Shown: one piece after another, positions 43,587 to 52,454 of the stretch | Layout: each line of letters begins with the position of its first letter | How positions within the stretch are numbered: position 1 is the first letter of the stretch | NCBI GenBank assembly: GCA_009693235.1 | Contig: SHXR01000004.1 | Coordinates: forward strand, 1 to 64,000 | Origin: Betaproteobacteria bacterium | Lineage (GTDB): Bacteria; Pseudomonadota; Gammaproteobacteria; Burkholderiales; SG8-39 | Length of the DNA: 64,000 bases | Reading direction: 5' to 3' | Position numbers and translations under genes: made by a program | Notes under the pieces: generated by a model | Seen by the model: only the letters and a program-made list of their open reading frames with translations | Database searches by the model: none | Told to the model about the DNA's origin: nothing

Positions 43587-45920
43587 ATGTCAACGACCGG
43601 CATTGGCGCATCCGTTCTTCGTCGTGAAGACAAGCGGCTCCTGACAGACGCGGGCCAGTACACCGACGATCTTGCCGTTGCCGGGCAGACCTACGCGGTC
43701 TTCGTGCGCTCGGCGCATGCACATGCCGATATCACCGGTCTCGACGTCAAACGTGCGTTGGCGATGCCGGGCGTCCTTGGCGTCTTCACCGGCCGCGATC
43801 TGCAAGCAGGCGGCGTCACACCGATTCCAACCTTGCTTGCGGAACGGGACGCTGGCATGAAGTCCATTGACGGCACGCCCCTCCCGGAACCCGCTTGGCA
43901 TGTGCTTGCAATCGAGCGTGTGCGTCATGTTGGCGAGCCGATGGCAGTCGTTGTCGCTGATTCTCTCGCGCATGCTCACGACGCCGCCGAGGCGGTAATC
44001 GTTCACTATGTTGAACGCCCTGTCGTCATCAACGCCAAAGCGGCCCTCTTACCGAGTGCCACGCCGATCCATGCGGACCTTCCAGTCAACAATCGCGCGT
44101 ATGACTGGCAATGCGGTGATGCCAGCGCCACCGCGCAGGCGTTCGGAGCCGCGGCCCATGTCACCCGTGCAACGCTCGTCGACAATCGGCTGGTCACCTG
44201 TTTTATGGAACCGCGTGCAGCGATTGCGCTGTGGGATGCGAAGACAGAGCGATTGACCTTCCACGCCGGGCTGCAAAGCGTGCATGCGCTCGCTGAGAAT
44301 ATTGCGCGAATTCTTGGGCTTCGTACCGATCAAGTACGCGCCATATCGGGCGATGTGGGCGGTGGCTTCGGTACCAAGATTCAGGCGTATCCGGAGTACG
44401 CAGTCATCGCCTGGGCAGCGCGCAAGCTTGGCCGGCCGGTGCGCTGGACCAGCACGCGCTCTGAGGGCTTCATCAGCGATGCACAGTCGCGCGATCACCA
44501 GATCGACTGTGAACTGGCGCTCGATGCAGGTGGTCGTATCCTCGCACTACGGGCCCATTCGATCACTGATCTCGGCGCGTATTTCGCGCCCTGCATTCCG
44601 GTATCAACCGTCTCGAACATGCAGCGGATTATTTCAAGTGTGTACGCGATTCCGTCCATTCATTTGCGGGTGACAGGTGCGTTCACCAATACCGTGCCCA
44701 TCAATGTGTATCGAGGCGTGGGTCGTTTCGAAGGCGTCTACACCGCCGAGCGCTTAATCGATCAGGCGGCGCGCGAGACCGGACGTGATGCAAATACGCT
44801 GCGCCGTTTGAACATGGTGCGCACGTTTCCTTATCGCAGCGCCACCGGCGCGACGTACGACTCGGGCGATTATGTGGCACGCCTGGACGAAGCCATCATG
44901 CTTGGCGACCTGGCAGGATTTACGGCGCGACGTGAAGAATCCCAACGTCGCGGACGCCTGCGTGGTATCGCGATGGGCCCCTACCTCGAGGGCACCGGCG
45001 GCGCGCCGCAGGAATTCGCGGAAGTTCGCGTGCTGCCCAATGGCATGGTGGAAATACCGGTCGGCAGCCATTCGCAAGGGCAAAGCCATGAAACCGTATT
45101 CGCCCAAGTGGTGGCCGAGCGCCTGGGCGTACCCTACGATTCAGTGCGCATGATCATGGGTGACACCGACAAGGTCGCCCAGGGTATCGGCACGTTTGCG
45201 TCACGCTCGATGGTCCGCGCGGGCAATGCGACCGCTGAAGTGGTGGACCTGGTAATCGGGCAAGGCAAGCAGATGGCGGCCCACCTGCTCGAAGCCGCGG
45301 CCGCCGATATCGACTATGTGGACGGCAGGTTCCGCGTGACCGGCACCGATCGCAGTATTGGCCTCTTCGAGGTGGCGCGCGCCGCGGCCGCGGGCGAGTT
45401 GCCGCCATCATTTCGCACCACGCTCGCCGCCAGCAAGATGCATGAGAACGCCGCGTTCGCCTTCGCCAACGGCTGCGAAACCTGCGAAGTCGAAGTGGAC
45501 CCCGACACCGGCATGGTGGAGATCATCGCGCTATCGGTGGTCGACGATTCAGGGCGCGCCGTCAATCCGGCCGTCGTACATGGACAGATGCATGGCGCGG
45601 TCGTGCAAGGCCTTGGTCAAGCGATGTTCGAGCGTACGGTGTACGACCCGACATCTGGGCAACTCCTGTCCGGATCGTTCATGGACTATGCCATTCCACG
45701 TGCCGACGAGATCCCACCCATTCAGATTGTTAGTCGCGATATACCTAGCCCGACCAATCTCCTTGGCGTAAAGGGTGCGGGCGAAGGCGGCACGGTGGGC
45801 GCACCGGCGGCGCTGATCCACGCGATTATCGATGCGCTGGCGCCGCTTCGGGTCAAACATATCGACATGCCCGCCACTCCAGAGCGGGTTTGGCAGGCGA
45901 TCATTAGAGCACACCCCTAA
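43587..45920 (+). CDS. Molybdenum hydroxylase large subunit (CoxL/xanthine dehydrogenase-like)
   Basis: 777 residues with the molybdopterin-cytosine-dinucleotide enzyme layout: N-terminal GIGASVLRREDKRLLTDAGQYTDDL, then Mo-pterin loops GDVGGGFGTKIQAYPEYA and VYRGVGRFEGVY, SHSQGQSHETVFAQVVAERLG, and C-terminal VKGAGEGGTVGAPAALIHAI, which holds the catalytic glutamate. The RGVGR loop lacks the CSFR signature of CO dehydrogenase (form I), so it is a general aldehyde/aromatic hydroxylase. AAGG lies 10 bases before the ATG. No iron-sulfur (CoxS) or FAD (CoxM) subunit is adjacent; the neighbours are two Bug receptors. It probably hydroxylates the compound they bind, with subunits from elsewhere. 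Confidence 0.88.
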   Translation: MSTTGIGASVLRREDKRLLTDAGQYTDDLAVAGQTYAVFVRSAHAHADITGLDVKRALAMPGVLGVFTGRDLQAGGVTPIPTLLAERDAGMKSIDGTPLPEPAWHVLAIERVRHVGEPMAVVVADSLAHAHDAAEAVIVHYVERPVVINAKAALLPSATPIHADLPVNNRAYDWQCGDASATAQAFGAAAHVTRATLVDNRLVTCFMEPRAAIALWDAKTERLTFHAGLQSVHALAENIARILGLRTDQVRAISGDVGGGFGTKIQAYPEYAVIAWAARKLGRPVRWTSTRSEGFISDAQSRDHQIDCELALDAGGRILALRAHSITDLGAYFAPCIPVSTVSNMQRIISSVYAIPSIHLRVTGAFTNTVPINVYRGVGRFEGVYTAERLIDQAARETGRDANTLRRLNMVRTFPYRSATGATYDSGDYVARLDEAIMLGDLAGFTARREESQRRGRLRGIAMGPYLEGTGGAPQEFAEVRVLPNGMVEIPVGSHSQGQSHETVFAQVVAERLGVPYDSVRMIMGDTDKVAQGIGTFASRSMVRAGNATAEVVDLVIGQGKQMAAHLLEAAAADIDYVDGRFRVTGTDRSIGLFEVARAAAAGELPPSFRTTLAASKMHENAAFAFANGCETCEVEVDPDTGMVEIIALSVVDDSGRAVNPAVVHGQMHGAVVQGLGQAMFERTVYDPTSGQLLSGSFMDYAIPRADEIPPIQIVSRDIPSPTNLLGVKGAGEGGTVGAPAALIHAIIDALAPLRVKHIDMPATPERVWQAIIRAHP

Positions 45921-45936
45921 TCGGGAGAAGTCACTC

Positions 45937-46908
45937 GTGAAAGCGCTACGGATTCTTGGTGTCATCATTGCCGCCGGTTGTCTCACCGTCGCGCAGGCCA
46001 ACGATGTGTTTCCCGACCGGCGCGTGCAACTGATCGTGCCCTTCCCGCCGGGTGGCGTCATCGATCTCACCGCGCGCCCGGTCGCGGCGGCCCTCGAACG
46101 GATCTGGAAGCAACCGGTGCTCGTCATCAATCGCCCGGGCGGTGGCGGCGGTGTGGGTGCGGTCGCCATGGCAAGCACCAAGCCAGATGGCTATTCGCTG
46201 CTCCTTGCCCATATGAGCATGATCACGATTCCCGCATCGGACCGCGTATTCGGCCGTCCGCCGTCGTTCACACTCGATCAGTTCACCCCGCTTGCTTTGC
46301 TGGTGGCCGATCCGCTGGTCATCATTACGAAAGGTGATGGGCCGTATAAGACGCTGCAGGAAATGGTTGAGGCGGCGCGCAAGGCGCCCGGCATCGTGCC
46401 CTACGGTTCATCGGGCAATTACGGCGCGGTACATGTACCGATGGAGATGATCGCGCTCAATGCCGGCGTCAAGTTCAATCATGCGGCGTATCAAGGCGGC
46501 GGCCCGGCGCTCACCGCGGTGATGGGCGGTCATGTGGTGGCGACGATGGTGTCGCCTGCCGCGTCGATTCCGCATGTCAAGCGCGGTGATCTGCGTGCGC
46601 TCGCCGTCACCGGCGGTCGTCGTATTCCTACGCTGCCCGATGTGCCCACTGTGCTGGAATCGGGTATTCCGGATGTCGAGTTCTATCTGTGGGTTGGCGT
46701 GTTCGCGCCGGCGCAGTTGCCGGACGCCGTTGCACAATCCATTCGCGACGGCCTCGCCAAAGCGTTGCGTGATCCGGAGCTGATCGGGCAGATGGCCAAA
46801 CTCAATTTGCCGATCGAACATATGGACGCGCCGGCATTCAAGGCGTTTCTTGCCAAAGAGGAGCCGCGCTTGAATGCCGTCATTCAAAGAATCGGTAAAG
46901 TCGATTGA
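45937..46908 (+). CDS. Bug/TctC-family solute receptor
   Basis: 323 residues. The GTG at 45937, with GGGAG 10 bases upstream and 16 bases after the CoxL-like stop, begins a signal peptide KALRILGVIIAAGCLTVAQA; the open frame further upstream lies inside the previous gene. VFPDRRVQLIVPFPPGGVIDLTARP is the mature start, followed by NRPGGGGGVG and KPDGYS. Its GSSGNYGAVHVPMEM differs from other Bug proteins in the window. Together with 42616-43584 it brackets the molybdenum enzyme, implying two related but distinct ligands. Confidence 0.9.
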   Translation: MKALRILGVIIAAGCLTVAQANDVFPDRRVQLIVPFPPGGVIDLTARPVAAALERIWKQPVLVINRPGGGGGVGAVAMASTKPDGYSLLLAHMSMITIPASDRVFGRPPSFTLDQFTPLALLVADPLVIITKGDGPYKTLQEMVEAARKAPGIVPYGSSGNYGAVHVPMEMIALNAGVKFNHAAYQGGGPALTAVMGGHVVATMVSPAASIPHVKRGDLRALAVTGGRRIPTLPDVPTVLESGIPDVEFYLWVGVFAPAQLPDAVAQSIRDGLAKALRDPELIGQMAKLNLPIEHMDAPAFKAFLAKEEPRLNAVIQRIGKVD

Positions 46909-46996
46909 TCCGGCAAACCCGCAGGGCGAAACGCGAAGGGAACGTTCTGCAGCATATCGGTACCATCTATCGGTGACAATTCAACAAAGGAAGCAG

Positions 46997-47467
46997 ATGA
47001 AATCACGAGAAGCCACCCGCGCGGAAGTCGAGAAGCGCGTCGCACGATTCAAAAATCTTGTCTTTCCGCCGGAGCGCTATCCCGACAGCAAATTGCCTGG
47101 TCATGAACGGCGCAACTATCTCGTGATCGGCACCGGACTCGTCGTCGAGGGCGGCAAAGATCCCCTCTCCGCGATTCCAATCAATGAAGGCTTCACGATG
47201 TCGTATGTGGAAGCAAAGCCTGGCAATGGCCCAAAGCTCCATAACCACGACACCAATGAAACCTTCATCGCGATCAAGGGCCGGTGGCGCGTGATTTGGG
47301 GAAGCAAGGCCGACCAGCATGTCGATCTCGATCCGCTCGATGTTTGCTCCATGCCGCCCGGTGTGCCAAGACGGTTTATCAATATCAGCGACGGCACCAA
47401 GGAGGAAATGGGCTTGTTGATGACCGTGCAGGCGGGCGATCAGCCGAAAGCGGAGTTTCTCGAGTAG
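46997..47467 (+). CDS. Cupin domain protein
   Basis: 156 residues. LHNHDTNETFIAIKGRWRVIWG is cupin motif 1; VDLDPLDVCSMPPGVPRRFINIS is motif 2. It is a paralogue of the cupin at 19559-20140 (same WG, DxCxxPPGVxRRFxNxSD pattern). AAAGGAAG precedes the ATG; an earlier in-frame ATG lies inside the Bug gene and is rejected. Last gene of the Bug-CoxL-Bug group. It could hold or convert the product of the hydroxylase; nothing specific can be said. Confidence 0.85.
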   Translation: MKSREATRAEVEKRVARFKNLVFPPERYPDSKLPGHERRNYLVIGTGLVVEGGKDPLSAIPINEGFTMSYVEAKPGNGPKLHNHDTNETFIAIKGRWRVIWGSKADQHVDLDPLDVCSMPPGVPRRFINISDGTKEEMGLLMTVQAGDQPKAEFLE

Positions 47468-47581
47468 GTCAGGAGAGCGCAGTTCCTGTCTTGGCGGCGC
47501 ACGGGCGGGCTACACTACGATTTCCCGGTAGAGCGCCCCGGTCGGTAGCGCCGCGCTCCCTTTCATCTCATTGGCGATCCA

Positions 47582-48202
47582 ATGCTCGTTGCAACCGGTC
47601 TTGAATGTGTGCGCGGCGAGCGCAGCCTGTTCCGCGACGTCGGATTCTCGCTCGCCCCTGGCACGCTCATGCGAGTGATGGGACGCAATGGCAGCGGCAA
47701 GACCAGTCTCCTCCGGATTCTCACTGGGACGCTCGAGCCATTGGCAGGCGAAATCCGGTGGCACGGCGAGCGTATTGCCGCACTGGGCGATGGGTACCGC
47801 AGTGAACTCACCTATCTCGGCCACCAGAACGCCATCAAAGATGATTTGACGCCGGTCGAAAATCTGTTGGTATCGGAGCGGCTGGCCGGAACGCAGATCA
47901 CCGATACGGCCGCGCGTAGGGCGCTGCAACGGGTCGGCTTGAGCGGGTTCGAAGACACACCGACCCGCGCCCTCTCGCAAGGTCAGAAACGGCGCGCCGC
48001 ACTGGCCCGCCTCGAATCGCGCAAGACCTTTGGCCTGTGGATTCTTGATGAGCCATTCGTCGCGCTCGATACCGCCGCGGTGAGCGAATTGCGCAAGATC
48101 ATCGAGGAGCGCCTCGCGACCGGTGGCATCATCGTGATGACGACACACCAGGATGTGCCGATCACCAGTCCCGCTGTGCATGACTTACGGTTAGGCGCAT
48201 GA
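47582..48202 (+). CDS. ccmA: Haem exporter ATPase CcmA
   Basis: 206 residues. Walker A is GRNGSGKTS, the signature is LSQGQKRRAALARL, Walker B is WILDEPFVALD. CcmA with CcmB and CcmC releases holo-CcmE so that haem can be delivered to apocytochromes c. The stop overlaps the ccmB start by an ATGA. First gene of the plus-strand ccm half. Confidence 0.93.
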   Translation: MLVATGLECVRGERSLFRDVGFSLAPGTLMRVMGRNGSGKTSLLRILTGTLEPLAGEIRWHGERIAALGDGYRSELTYLGHQNAIKDDLTPVENLLVSERLAGTQITDTAARRALQRVGLSGFEDTPTRALSQGQKRRAALARLESRKTFGLWILDEPFVALDTAAVSELRKIIEERLATGGIIVMTTHQDVPITSPAVHDLRLGA

Positions 48203-48909
48203 GCACCATGATCGAAGCGGCCCCAAAGGCGAGCCCTGATCTCATCGGCGCCTATTGCTGCATCGTTCAGCGCGATCTGCGGCTTGCGCTCAGGCGACGC
48301 GTCGATGCGCTCAATACGCTGGTATTTTTCGTGATCGTGGTCAGTCTTTTTCCATTGAGCGTCGGCGCGGAGCCCGCGCTATTTCGCGCGATCGCACCCG
48401 GTGTCATTTGGGTGGCGGCACTGCTCGCTTCGATGCTTGCTCTGCAGCGATTATTCGCGAGCGACTATGCTGACGGCACGCTGGAACAGCTGCTGCTCGC
48501 GCCGCAACCGCTTGGGGTGATGGTTGCGGCCAAGGTCACCGCGCATTGGCTGGTCGCAGGGCTACCGCTCGTCATCGCCGCACCGCTCCTTGGCCTGCAA
48601 TTCAATCTGCCCGCCGATTCGCTCGGCGTGCTGGTGCTCTCGCTCATGCTTGGCACCCCAACGCTTGGGCTCATTGGCGCGATCGGCGCGGCGCTCACGC
48701 TAGGTCTCCGCAGTGCCGGCGTGCTGGTGTCACTCTTAGTCTTGCCACTCTATATTCCGGTGCTAATCTTCGGGGCGGGCGCGGTGGAAGCCGCCGCCTC
48801 AGGTTTAGGTGCCGGCCCGCATCTTTCGTTGCTCGGCGCCTTTCTCGCGGCGGCGTTGTTTTTTGCGCCGTGGGCTACGTCGTTTGCCTTGCGGATTTCG
48901 ATGGAATGA
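48199..48909 (+). CDS. ccmB: Haem exporter permease CcmB
   Basis: 236 residues, six membrane helices. DLRLALRRRVDALNTLVFFVIVVSLFPLSVG and LASMLALQRLFASDYADGTLEQLLLAPQPL are characteristic of CcmB. It overlaps ccmA at its start and ccmC at its end by four bases. Confidence 0.93.
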   Translation: MSTMIEAAPKASPDLIGAYCCIVQRDLRLALRRRVDALNTLVFFVIVVSLFPLSVGAEPALFRAIAPGVIWVAALLASMLALQRLFASDYADGTLEQLLLAPQPLGVMVAAKVTAHWLVAGLPLVIAAPLLGLQFNLPADSLGVLVLSLMLGTPTLGLIGAIGAALTLGLRSAGVLVSLLVLPLYIPVLIFGAGAVEAAASGLGAGPHLSLLGAFLAAALFFAPWATSFALRISME

Positions 48910-49640
48910 ACTGGTTCAAATATTCAGCGCCGCAAACGTTCTATCCGCTCGCCGGTACCTTGGCGAAATGGTTTTTCGCTGCGGCCACCGTATTGACAGC
49001 GATCGGCCTCTACATCAGCTTTTTCGTCGCGCCAACCGATGCGCAACAAGGCGAGTCGTACCGCATCATCTTCATCCATGTGCCGGCCGCCTGGATGTCG
49101 ATGCTCATCTATCTGGTCATGGCATTGTGGGCAGGCATCGGACTTGCCTTCAATACCCGTTTGTCATCGATGATGGCGCTTGCACTGGCTCCGACCGGTG
49201 CGCTGATGACTTTCATTGCGCTGTGGACCGGATCGCTATGGGGCAAACCAACTTGGGGAACCTGGTGGGTCTGGGATGCGAGGCTCACTTCCGAGCTCAT
49301 CCTGTTGTTTCTGTACCTTGGCTTCATGGGCCTGCATGCCGCCATCGACGAGGCACGCCGTGCCGATCACGCCGCAGCGCTCCTTGCCATCGTGGGCGTG
49401 GTCAATGTACCGATCATTTATTTTTCGGTGCAGTGGTGGAACACCTTGCACCAAGGCGCCTCGGTGAGCCTGACCAAGAGTCCCACCATGGCCGCCACCA
49501 TGCTGACCGGCATGCTCGTCATGACCTTCGCGATCTGGGCCTACTGCATCGCGGCCTCGCTCTTGCGGGTACGCGCCATCATCCTCGAACGCGAGCGGCG
49601 CGCCGAATGGGTGGCCAAACTCGCGGAGGTCCGCTCATGA
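48906..49640 (+). CDS. ccmC: Haem-handling protein CcmC
   Basis: 244 residues, six membrane helices. The tryptophan-rich WGTWWVWD motif and flanking histidines (FIHVPAAW, QWWNTLHQG) bind haem for transfer to CcmE. Starts on the ATGA that ends ccmB and ends on the ATGA starting ccmD. Confidence 0.95.
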   Translation: MNWFKYSAPQTFYPLAGTLAKWFFAAATVLTAIGLYISFFVAPTDAQQGESYRIIFIHVPAAWMSMLIYLVMALWAGIGLAFNTRLSSMMALALAPTGALMTFIALWTGSLWGKPTWGTWWVWDARLTSELILLFLYLGFMGLHAAIDEARRADHAAALLAIVGVVNVPIIYFSVQWWNTLHQGASVSLTKSPTMAATMLTGMLVMTFAIWAYCIAASLLRVRAIILERERRAEWVAKLAEVRS

Positions 49641-49807
49641 TCTGGCAAAGCGTCGGACACTTCCTGGCGATGGGCGGCTACGGCCTTTATGTTTGGGGCT
49701 CGTACGGCGTGGCGGTGATCGTCATAGGGCTTGAGCTCTGGGCATTGCGACGGCGCCTAACTGCCGCGCGGCAGAGCATTGCCGATCCGTCACAGCGGAG
49801 CACGTAA
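49637..49807 (+). CDS. ccmD: Haem exporter protein CcmD
   Basis: 56 residues. One membrane helix (YGLYVWGSYGVAVIVIGLELWAL) and a basic tail beginning RRRLTAARQ: the standard CcmD layout. Starts in a four-base overlap with ccmC. In most genomes ccmE follows on the same strand; here the next plus-strand sequence is interrupted by a minus-strand gene fragment. Confidence 0.9.
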   Translation: MIWQSVGHFLAMGGYGLYVWGSYGVAVIVIGLELWALRRRLTAARQSIADPSQRST

Positions 49808-49825
49808 TCCTGCTTCGCGCCGCCG

Positions 49826-50590
49826 CTAGAAATCGACGCGATAGCCCACCGGGAAAAACGTTCGCGTCGTCACATCGGCATTGGTGACACTGGTCGTTTT
49901 CGATCGTTCCAAGATGCCGTCTGCTTCGAGTGCGACGGTCCGATGCGGGCGATAGACGATGAGCAATCCCGGCGTCGTCCGGCGTAGTTCCGTATTGAGT
50001 ACGTCACGCTGCGAGTAGTACTTGATCGACGGCTCGATGGTCCAGTGATCGGTCACAAAATTGAGATTGTTATAAACAGCGAGCCAGCCGTTGTAGGTCG
50101 GGGCCCGCAGCACCGTTCCGGTCAGCACATGGCTATCGCGCGTTGCCACCAGGTTCGTGCCGATCGTTTGCACCGAATAGCTCATAACGTTGCCGGTCGC
50201 TGCCTGTGCGGGCTGCGGAATATTGTTGATGACCGTGGCGGGCAGCGCGCCAACGTTGGTCAGGCGGGCATCGGCGCCGATTTGCCAGCGTTTCGATAGC
50301 GGCGTTGTGAAGCTGATCGAAGCCTGATTGGCAGTCGCGGTGACATCGCGCGCCTGCCTGCGGATTTGCTCTTCGGTCATCGTCTGCAGCAGCGTTTTGA
50401 TCGATGTGGTGCCTGACCCAAACAGTGCATTCGTCGTCGACAATGTGGGTGCCCTACGCCGGTCGTACAGGATATTGAACGTCGATTGGCCCGCCGTCTG
50501 CCATGATGCCTGCAACATCGCAGTATTCAAGGTCGCGTAACTCAAATCGTAGTCGACAACCGAGAAGATCAATCGACCGTCCTGCAGGTA
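49826..50590 (-). pseudogene. C-terminal fragment of an outer-membrane barrel protein
   Basis: Reading from about 50590, DGRLIFSVVDYDLSYATLNTAMLQ leads into about 250 residues of amphipathic strands ending SNADVTTRTFFPVGYRVDF, with a C-terminal Phe, as in outer-membrane barrels of large TPR-barrel proteins. No start codon with a ribosome-binding site exists; the only candidate is a TTG at 50572. Upstream of the breakpoint the DNA belongs to a different gene fragment on the other strand, so the N-terminal part is missing. It most likely makes no product. Confidence 0.6.
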
Positions 50591-50742
50591 CCATCGACAC
50601 CAAGGACGTCACCATCAAACAGGGCAATCGCCAATTCAAGGCCCGCAATGATGCGGTGATCGTGTGTGCGGGCGGCGTGCTCCCGACCGATCTCTTAAAG
50701 AAAGTCGGTATCGGCTTCGGTACCAAGCACGGTACCGCGTAA
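50590..50742 (+). pseudogene. C-terminal fragment of an NAD(P)/FAD-dependent oxidoreductase
   Basis: IDTKDVTIKQGN, then NDAVIVCAGGVLPTDLLKKVGIGFGTKHGTA and a stop. VCAGGVLPTDLLKKVGI is the closing part of the FAD/NAD-binding fold in thioredoxin-reductase-like and glutamate-synthase-like oxidoreductases (normally several hundred residues). Only about 50 residues remain; the rest is cut off where the outer-membrane fragment begins. Convergent with ccmI (28 bases between stops). Confidence 0.55.
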
Positions 50743-50769
50743 CACCAAGTTAGCACCGGGACTCGCCCG

Positions 50770-51981
50770 TTAAGGCACCGTGCTGTCGATGAGCACCGCG
50801 ATTCCTGAGGCACCGACCTTCACCGTCCCGGAGAATCCTTGCAAATCACCGCTCTTTGGCGTTGCATCGCCCGTCTTCGAGATGCGTGCACCGACGACGA
50901 CCGCGCTTGCGCCAGATAGCGTCATCGTCGGCGCCATCGTCTGCGAATCATCGAGGGTGAACGTGTAAGGAAGATCCTTAACCTGCTTCTTCACGATGGC
51001 AAGCGGCATGCGCGGCCCTTCGGCATGCCGCGCGAAGATAAACACCGTGTCTTCGCGATTGGCCTTGCCCGCTAGGGCTGGTGCCAAGCGAACCGTCCCG
51101 GTAATGCTCGCAGCGACCGGGGCCTTGTCGAGCACTTTGTCCGGTGTGCCGGTCTTGGCGGCGGTCTTGATGGAACCGAACTCGCGCGCCTCTTGGATAC
51201 TCGCGGCGATCGATTGTGCAAACGCGGGGTCAGAGCCGATGCGTTCCCAGAACTTGATCGCACCACCATAATCCTTGCGTTGAAACGCATCCGTGCCGGC
51301 GAGCGCCAATGACTTGTCGTGTTTTGGATCGAGCGCGATGGCAAGGCGCACCAACTCCATCGGCTTGCCGGAGAGATCGCGATTCGTTGCACCGAGTGCA
51401 TCGGCATAGTCGGCAAGGATGTCGGCGTCTTGCAAAGCCGCCGGCCCCGCGCGCTCGAACGCACGCACCGCTTCGGCAAAACGCTGCTGCGCGTAGTAGC
51501 TGCGCCCCAGCAATACGAATCCTTCTTCGCTCGGTTTCTCATCGAGCCTTGCCGCCCGCTTCGCGATCAGATCATTGATCTCGTCATTCGATAGATTGCC
51601 ACCATGCGAGCGCGCCTGCGGGGCAAGCCCATCTGGCGTACCGAACTGCGCATAGAGCAGGATGGCGGCAACCGCGAACATCGCGCCCACGCCGGTTGCC
51701 ATCCAGCGCCCATTGATGGTCACGGTCGAGGCGGCGCGCCCCACGCTTGCTTCATCCAGCACGCGCCGTTCGATTTCTTGCCGCGCTTCCTCATACTGCG
51801 CGGGCGACAGCGTACCCGCGGCACGATCGGCATCGAGTTCGGCCAGCTGGTCGCGCAGAATGCCAAGATTCGTCCCGGCGACGTCTTGCGAAGCGCGGCG
51901 CGCCGGACGCACCAGCGGCACGATGATCCAGGCGAGCGCAACCACCAACAGCACCGCGGCGATGATAAAAAATTGCGTCAT
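50770..51981 (-). CDS. ccmI: c-type cytochrome biogenesis protein CcmI
   Basis: 403 residues. A membrane helix at the N-terminus (FFIIAAVLLVVALAWIIVPL), a cytoplasmic leucine-rich stretch (NLGILRDQLAELDADRAAGTLSPAQYEEARQEIERRVL), a second helix (about 95-112), and a periplasmic TPR part that holds apocytochrome c for ligation. The start overlaps ccmH by four bases. Last gene of the minus-strand half. Confidence 0.9.
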   Translation of the reverse strand: MTQFFIIAAVLLVVALAWIIVPLVRPARRASQDVAGTNLGILRDQLAELDADRAAGTLSPAQYEEARQEIERRVLDEASVGRAASTVTINGRWMATGVGAMFAVAAILLYAQFGTPDGLAPQARSHGGNLSNDEINDLIAKRAARLDEKPSEEGFVLLGRSYYAQQRFAEAVRAFERAGPAALQDADILADYADALGATNRDLSGKPMELVRLAIALDPKHDKSLALAGTDAFQRKDYGGAIKFWERIGSDPAFAQSIAASIQEAREFGSIKTAAKTGTPDKVLDKAPVAASITGTVRLAPALAGKANREDTVFIFARHAEGPRMPLAIVKKQVKDLPYTFTLDDSQTMAPTMTLSGASAVVVGARISKTGDATPKSGDLQGFSGTVKVGASGIAVLIDSTVP

Positions 51982-52454
51982 TGCGATTCCCGCGGCGTAG
52001 CGCCCGCCAGCAACTCAGCGGCCATTTTGCGTTGGGCTTCGGTGAGCGGAACATCGCTTTGCGCACGCGTGCGTCGGGTACGAAGAAAACGCAGCAGCAC
52101 GATCACCCCCACTAGAACAAACAAGGCCGGACCAAGCCACAAGAAGGCGGTGGTCGCCTTGAATGGCGGTCGATAAAGCACGAAATCGCCGTAGCGGGTC
52201 ACCATGAAGTCGACGATTTCAGCATCCGACTTGCCGCCGGCGATCTGGACATGGATTTGACGGCGAAGATCAACCGCGAGCTCCGCATGGGAGTCGGCAA
52301 TGGTTTGGTTCTGGCACACGAGACAACGCAATTCCGCCGCAAGGGCCACGGCGCGTGCCTTGCCTACCGCGTCCAACTCTTTCTGATCATTGGCGCCCGC
52401 TACGCCAGTGGCAACGGCCCAAGAGAAGAGCACCGAAGCAATCATTCGCTTCAT
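51978..52454 (-). CDS. ccmH: Cytochrome c maturation thiol protein CcmH
   Basis: 158 residues. A signal peptide, then ELRCLVCQNQTIADS with redox cysteines C44 and C47 (LRCxxCQ), and a C-terminal membrane helix (FLWLGPALFVLVGVIVLLRFL). It reduces the CxxCH disulfide of apocytochrome c before haem attachment. ATGA overlaps on both sides. Confidence 0.95.
   Translation of the reverse strand: MKRMIASVLFSWAVATGVAGANDQKELDAVGKARAVALAAELRCLVCQNQTIADSHAELAVDLRRQIHVQIAGGKSDAEIVDFMVTRYGDFVLYRPPFKATTAFLWLGPALFVLVGVIVLLRFLRTRRTRAQSDVPLTEAQRKMAAELLAGATPRESQ

Noticed and set aside
48546-49640. A longer, 364-residue version of CcmC
   Set aside because: The extra part lies in an off frame of ccmB. The ATG at 48906 overlaps the ccmB stop as expected and starts the known CcmC sequence.
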